This document shows, piece after piece, positions 50,788 through 54,115 of a DNA stretch of 54,115 nt. Where the stretch lies: assembly GCA_017744795.1 (NCBI GenBank), contig JAGIAQ010000050.1, forward strand, positions 1 through 54,115, read 5' to 3'. Source of the DNA: Niabella sp. GTDB taxonomy: Bacteria; Bacteroidota; Bacteroidia; Chitinophagales; Chitinophagaceae. Position numbers and translations under genes: made by a program. The notes under the pieces are model-generated. The model was not told the DNA's origin and searched no databases. It saw nothing but the letters and a program-made list of their open reading frames with translations. Position 1 is the first letter of the stretch. Each line of letters begins with the position of its first letter.

Positions 50788-51417
50788 TTATTCCTTACCG
50801 TTATAAAACTGGCATACGGCGTTCACAACACATGCGGTGCATTTGGGGTGGGTCGGTCTGCAGATCTCTCTTCCTAAAAAGGACAGTGCCATACCTGCAT
50901 CCCAGTCTTTTTGCGGCAGCACGTCCATCAACTGTTTTTCGATTTTGTTGGCATCGGTACCGGTGGCAATGCCGAGGCGTGGTGCTACGCGTACTACGTG
51001 AAGGTCCACTATAACCCCCTCCGGCGGCCGATTGCTTTCGCGCAGGATAACATTGGCCGATTTTCTGCCGATGCCTTTCAAAGCGGTCAGCGAAGCAAGA
51101 TCTAAAGGAATATCGGCATCTTTTTTTATGGTTTTTGCAATTCCGGAGAGCCACTTCGCTTTGTTGCCAAAATTGCGCACATCACTGATCTGTTCTTCAA
51201 TAGCGGCCTCTGTTGCTTTGGAAAGCGCCGCCATCGTTGGAAAGGATTTAAAAAAATCAGGAGCGATCTGGTTAATATGCCGGTCCGAATCCTGTGCCGA
51301 TAATACCACCATTACCAGGAGCTGATAGGTATTTTTATAATCTAAAGGGTGCTTTGTTGCCTTGTACTTCTTTAAAAGAGGCTGGAGCGCCTTTGACCAG
51401 TTAACAGAAGTGTCCAT
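50788..51417 (-). CDS. nth: endonuclease III (DNA glycosylase/AP lyase)
   Basis: A 209-aa base-excision repair enzyme for oxidised pyrimidines. The helix-hairpin-helix motif LKGIGRKSANVIL holds the catalytic lysine, and VDLHVVRVAPRLG the catalytic aspartate. The 4Fe-4S cluster motif CxxxxxxCxxCxxxxxC is complete (CRPTHPKCTACVVNAVC). The usual VDTHV reads VDLHV, a mild change. It lies between the S9 peptidase and a patatin gene on the same strand. Confidence 0.95.
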   Translation of the reverse strand: MDTSVNWSKALQPLLKKYKATKHPLDYKNTYQLLVMVVLSAQDSDRHINQIAPDFFKSFPTMAALSKATEAAIEEQISDVRNFGNKAKWLSGIAKTIKKDADIPLDLASLTALKGIGRKSANVILRESNRPPEGVIVDLHVVRVAPRLGIATGTDANKIEKQLMDVLPQKDWDAGMALSFLGREICRPTHPKCTACVVNAVCQFYNGKE

Positions 51418-51494
51418 GGTATAATTTTACCCTGAAGTTACAATCTTTCTTTTAATTTTTAAAATACCGGATCGGGTCGAAACACGCGCCGGGC

Positions 51495-52952
51495 CTATTT
51501 TATATCATTTTTTAAAGTAGCGCGCATAAAGCTGCGATCCTTCTTATAGGCCTCCCAGTCAAATTGCAATAAAAATGCAGTAGCGGTGGCCACACCCCTT
51601 TCAAAAAGAACGCGTTTTTCGGCATCGGTGATAAAAAAATCCAACCAGTTAAATTCAGGGAGAGCAATGGTGCCGATCCCTTTTGAATATACTTTATTCT
51701 TTAGCTGGAAGTCTTTATCGTAATAATTCCGGGTCGTATTAAATATCCTGAAAAGATAACCCATAAAGGTCCAGGAAGCCGCTTGTTTGCTTTTATCACT
51801 GGGCGCAGTATCATTCAGATCTATTCCAAACACCGGCAGGCGCGGTATTGCTATTGCTGAATTATAAAATATGCTAACAGGGAAGTTTGACAGGATACCG
51901 CCATCCACAAAACGGGCTTCTGCCGGAGGTGTTGTTTCTCCAAAAGCATCCCGCCAGGCCTTTTGAACGGATGGATCGCTTTGCGGAATACCATAAATAA
52001 AATAGGATTCAAAAAGCAGCGGTATCGACATAGAGGCACGCACCAGTCCTGCAGGATGCAATTCGTTCAGCCGGTCTTGTGGCCGGAACAGATTACACAT
52101 CCGGGGAAACTCGATCTTATTTTCGGTGATCAGTTCTGAAGCAATAAAGGTAACGTCGGGCTCCAGCTGAGCGGTTCCCTCCGGGTTATTGGTCCGCAAA
52201 TGCAAGCCAGGAATGGGTTGCGTCGCTTTGCCGACCAGCGCATCGATCGTATCCACACCGTTCTGCTGCATCAGGGTTTTGATCCAATCGTAAAAAAAGT
52301 TGCCGGGGTTAATTCCATAGCCACTTGATTTGAGTCGTTTTAGCAATCTTGTTATATAATAAACAAGGGCGCCGAGGAAACCGGTAGCCACCAGCAATAG
52401 GATCACCAGGGTTTGGGTAAAATGCACCATGGGCTGGTTGTGGGGCAGCAGCCACAAGCAAATGAACGTAGTAATTAACAACAGCGTGTAAAAAATGCCA
52501 ATGCCCAGCCATACAGCTTTCAGCTTATTCAGGAACCCCTTTGTCGCAATAAACTGTTTGGTCAGCCATCGTGCTACGGGATGCCCGTCCAGCAGATCCG
52601 GCAGTTGCAGCGCGGCGACCGCTTCCAGTACTTTTAATGATTTGGCGTCTTCTTTTTCACCAACAATGGCCAGCATTGCAGTATTGATGGCACCGGCGCT
52701 GGTTCCCGCCAAACGCAAAAAGCGAACGCCCATTTGCTCCAATGTGTAAGTATAGCCGATAAGTGCGATGCCCAAAACGCCGCCGCCTTTTTGAACCAGA
52801 TTTACGTATTGATGGCCTGTGAGGTCCAATTCATCTGAAATAATAAGGTCGCGTCCGCCTTCACCAAAGGCAGCCTTCAGCTTTTGCAGGTTCTGAACTA
52901 CTGCCGGGCTGTTAATAAAATCGGCGGTGCTTAATTTTTTTGGCGTGCTCAT
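51495..52952 (-). CDS. patatin-like phospholipase with internal membrane helices
   Basis: A 485-aa protein. The oxyanion loop is KGGGVLGIAL (residues 55-64), the nucleophile lies in GTSAG (Ser85), and the Asp lies in FVDGGILSNFPV near residue 345. Between the two halves of the fold are two predicted membrane helices (about 145-170 and 183-206), so the catalytic domain is probably tethered to the inner membrane. A conserved tail (IPLPVFGIDLN region) follows. It would act on membrane lipids. It is the second patatin in the window and is unrelated in architecture to the one at 36905. Confidence 0.88.
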   Translation of the reverse strand: MSTPKKLSTADFINSPAVVQNLQKLKAAFGEGGRDLIISDELDLTGHQYVNLVQKGGGVLGIALIGYTYTLEQMGVRFLRLAGTSAGAINTAMLAIVGEKEDAKSLKVLEAVAALQLPDLLDGHPVARWLTKQFIATKGFLNKLKAVWLGIGIFYTLLLITTFICLWLLPHNQPMVHFTQTLVILLLVATGFLGALVYYITRLLKRLKSSGYGINPGNFFYDWIKTLMQQNGVDTIDALVGKATQPIPGLHLRTNNPEGTAQLEPDVTFIASELITENKIEFPRMCNLFRPQDRLNELHPAGLVRASMSIPLLFESYFIYGIPQSDPSVQKAWRDAFGETTPPAEARFVDGGILSNFPVSIFYNSAIAIPRLPVFGIDLNDTAPSDKSKQAASWTFMGYLFRIFNTTRNYYDKDFQLKNKVYSKGIGTIALPEFNWLDFFITDAEKRVLFERGVATATAFLLQFDWEAYKKDRSFMRATLKNDIK

Positions 52953-53000
52953 GCTACGGATTTAAAAAGGGTAGCATAAAGGTAGCCGATTGCAGATAAA

Positions 53001-53030
53001 GACCTGTGAGGTTTCAAAGCCTCAGAGCTC
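53001..53030. repeat. GACCTATAAGG-type hairpin repeat, copy 3
   Basis: Arms GACCTGTGAGG and CCTCAGAGCTC pair at 9 of 11 positions around TTTCAAAG. It lies 8 nt after the korA-like stop and could act as its terminator. Confidence 0.55.
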
Positions 53031-53038
53031 TTTACTTC

Positions 53039-54115
53039 TTACAGATATTCTTCAATTGCCTCCACCAGCTCCTGTTTGGTGATGGGCACGCCCATTATTT
53101 TATGATAACCTTTGGCATCCACCAAAAACTGGTCGCGGATAATTTTGATCAACTGCCCGTTATTAATCTCCGGAATTAACACGGTTTTAAACCGGCGCAG
53201 CAGCTCGCCCAGGTTTCTGGGAAAAGGGCGTAAATGCCTTAAATGTGCATGGCTCACCGCTTTTCCCTGCTCCTGCAGTTCCAGCACCGCCGATTTGATC
53301 ACCCCATAGGTAGACCCCCAGCCGAGAACGAGTACATCTCCTTCAGCTTTACCGGTATCTATTTTCTGTTCGGGAATAAATTCGGCGATCTTATCCACTT
53401 TTTCCTGGCGGATCTTTACCATCAGCTGGTGGTTAGCTGGGTCATAACTGATATTTCCGGTTATATTTTGTTTTTCAATACCACCGATACGGTGCTCTAA
53501 TCCTTTTGTTCCGGGCACTACCCAGGGGCGCACCTGGTTCTCATCCCGTTCATAGGGTTGAAATTTATCTTCGTGATGCCCCAGTTCGGTTTTAAACTGT
53601 ACATGGATCGGGTGCAAAGAAGCCGTATTGGGGAAGCGCCAGGGCTCCGCTCCGTTTGCGATGTATCCATCGCTCAGAAAAATAATGGGCACCATATGTT
53701 GTACACTGATCTTTACCGCTTCATAAATAGCATCAAAACAATCCGCGGGAGAGGATGCGGAAATCACGGGCATCGGACACTCTCCGTTTCTTCCATAATA
53801 CGCCTGCAACAGGTCCGATTGCTCAGTTTTTGTAGGCAGACCGGTAGAAGGCCCTCCCCGCTGTACATCTATAATAACCAGGGGCAGTTCCAGCATCACT
53901 GCCAGTCCCATGGCTTCGGTTTTCAACGCCATTCCCGGACCGGAAGTAGTGGTTACCCCCAGCGCACCGCCGTAAGATGCGCCAATAGCGGCGGTGATGG
54001 CGGCAATCTCATCTTCGGCCTGGAAGGTGCGTACACCAAATGATTTATAGCGACTCAACTCATGCAAAATATCTGAAGCCGGTGTAATGGGGTAAGTTCC
54101 CAAAAATAAAGGCAA
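53039..54115 (-). CDS. korA: 2-oxoacid:acceptor oxidoreductase subunit alpha, partial (N-terminus outside window)
   Basis: The 358 visible residues are the C-terminal part of the alpha subunit (whole fused gamma-alpha proteins are about 600 aa). The pattern FLGTYPITPASDILHELS, FQAEDEIAAITAAIGASYGGA, TTTSGPGMALKTEAMGL and VDVQRGGPSTGLPTKTEQSDL is diagnostic of 2-oxoglutarate/2-oxoacid:ferredoxin oxidoreductases. The enzyme converts a 2-oxoacid and CoA to acyl-CoA with ferredoxin as acceptor. A beta subunit gene would normally lie downstream at a 3' position, but a hairpin and an unrelated gene follow, so the partner is probably elsewhere or upstream beyond the window edge. Confidence 0.9.
   Translation of the reverse strand: MPLFLGTYPITPASDILHELSRYKSFGVRTFQAEDEIAAITAAIGASYGGALGVTTTSGPGMALKTEAMGLAVMLELPLVIIDVQRGGPSTGLPTKTEQSDLLQAYYGRNGECPMPVISASSPADCFDAIYEAVKISVQHMVPIIFLSDGYIANGAEPWRFPNTASLHPIHVQFKTELGHHEDKFQPYERDENQVRPWVVPGTKGLEHRIGGIEKQNITGNISYDPANHQLMVKIRQEKVDKIAEFIPEQKIDTGKAEGDVLVLGWGSTYGVIKSAVLELQEQGKAVSHAHLRHLRPFPRNLGELLRRFKTVLIPEINNGQLIKIIRDQFLVDAKGYHKIMGVPITKQELVEAIEEYL

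Noticed and set aside
1-54115. tRNA, rRNA, riboswitch or prophage features
   Set aside because: I saw no cloverleaf, conserved rRNA segment or known riboswitch core on reading the gaps; a covariance-model scan (tRNAscan-SE, Rfam) would be needed to exclude them fully.

Overview
The window reads as chromosomal DNA of a Bacteroidota bacterium, most likely family Chitinophagaceae. Gene starts lack Shine-Dalgarno sequences and many carry the Bacteroidota -7 element TAnnTTTG. The proteins include families largely confined to that phylum (DUF4834, DUF4836, GldE-type CorC, OmpP1/FadL porins, split transketolase, archaeal-type ProRS). I cannot name the genus from sequence alone. No rRNA, tRNA, CRISPR array, insertion sequence or prophage is visible. 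Both end genes are cut by the window: kdsB on the left and the alpha subunit of a 2-oxoacid:acceptor oxidoreductase on the right.

Layout. 1-6 kb: kdsB, a RelE/ParE-type toxin-antitoxin pair, a 182-bp inverted-repeat element, an orphan B12-binding mutase subunit, proS, an aromatic-rich lipoprotein and an OmpP1-like porin. 6-12 kb: mutL, a Uma2-family nuclease, a deoxyhypusine-synthase-like enzyme lacking the catalytic lysine, a lipoprotein and an M28 peptidase. 12-22 kb, all minus strand: rimP-nusA-infB (transcription and translation), a SurA-like chaperone, gmk, gldE, tatC and rpiB. 22-27 kb: small proteins, then a metal-handling cluster of MerC, SCO1 and a Fur-family regulator around a shared divergent promoter. 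27-33 kb: rlmN and a phosphatase from mirror-image promoters, hisS carrying a heptamer-repeat insertion, and a DUF4836 lipoprotein with an ABC transporter. 33-42 kb: AI-2E transporter, a Pif1/RecD-like helicase with HTH tail, patatin, OsmC, scpA, mscL, frr, a WecA-type transferase and an orphan transketolase N-half. 42-54 kb: LolC/E-like permease, rbfA, MsbA-like exporter, gltX, an S9 peptidase, nth, a membrane patatin and korA.

Most coding content is ordinary housekeeping. The unusual signal is in the spaces between genes. At least seven places carry tracts built from degenerate 7-bp units, usually two arms in opposite orientation that can fold into a hairpin. The unit sequence differs at every locus but the 7-bp phase is kept. 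The tracts often fill the gap right up to, or through, the neighbouring stop codons. One tract (ten heptamers, 70 bp) lies inside hisS and is translated as a seven-residue peptide repeat. I do not know a named family for this. Two further dispersed hairpin families occur three times each (GCCGGGAAG type and GACCTATAAGG type), the second placed at gene 3' ends.

Two regulatory patterns stand out. The -7 element often sits only 4-6 nt before the ATG, which predicts leaderless or nearly leaderless mRNAs. A terminator-like hairpin sits between the predicted promoter and the start of the rimP-nusA-infB operon.
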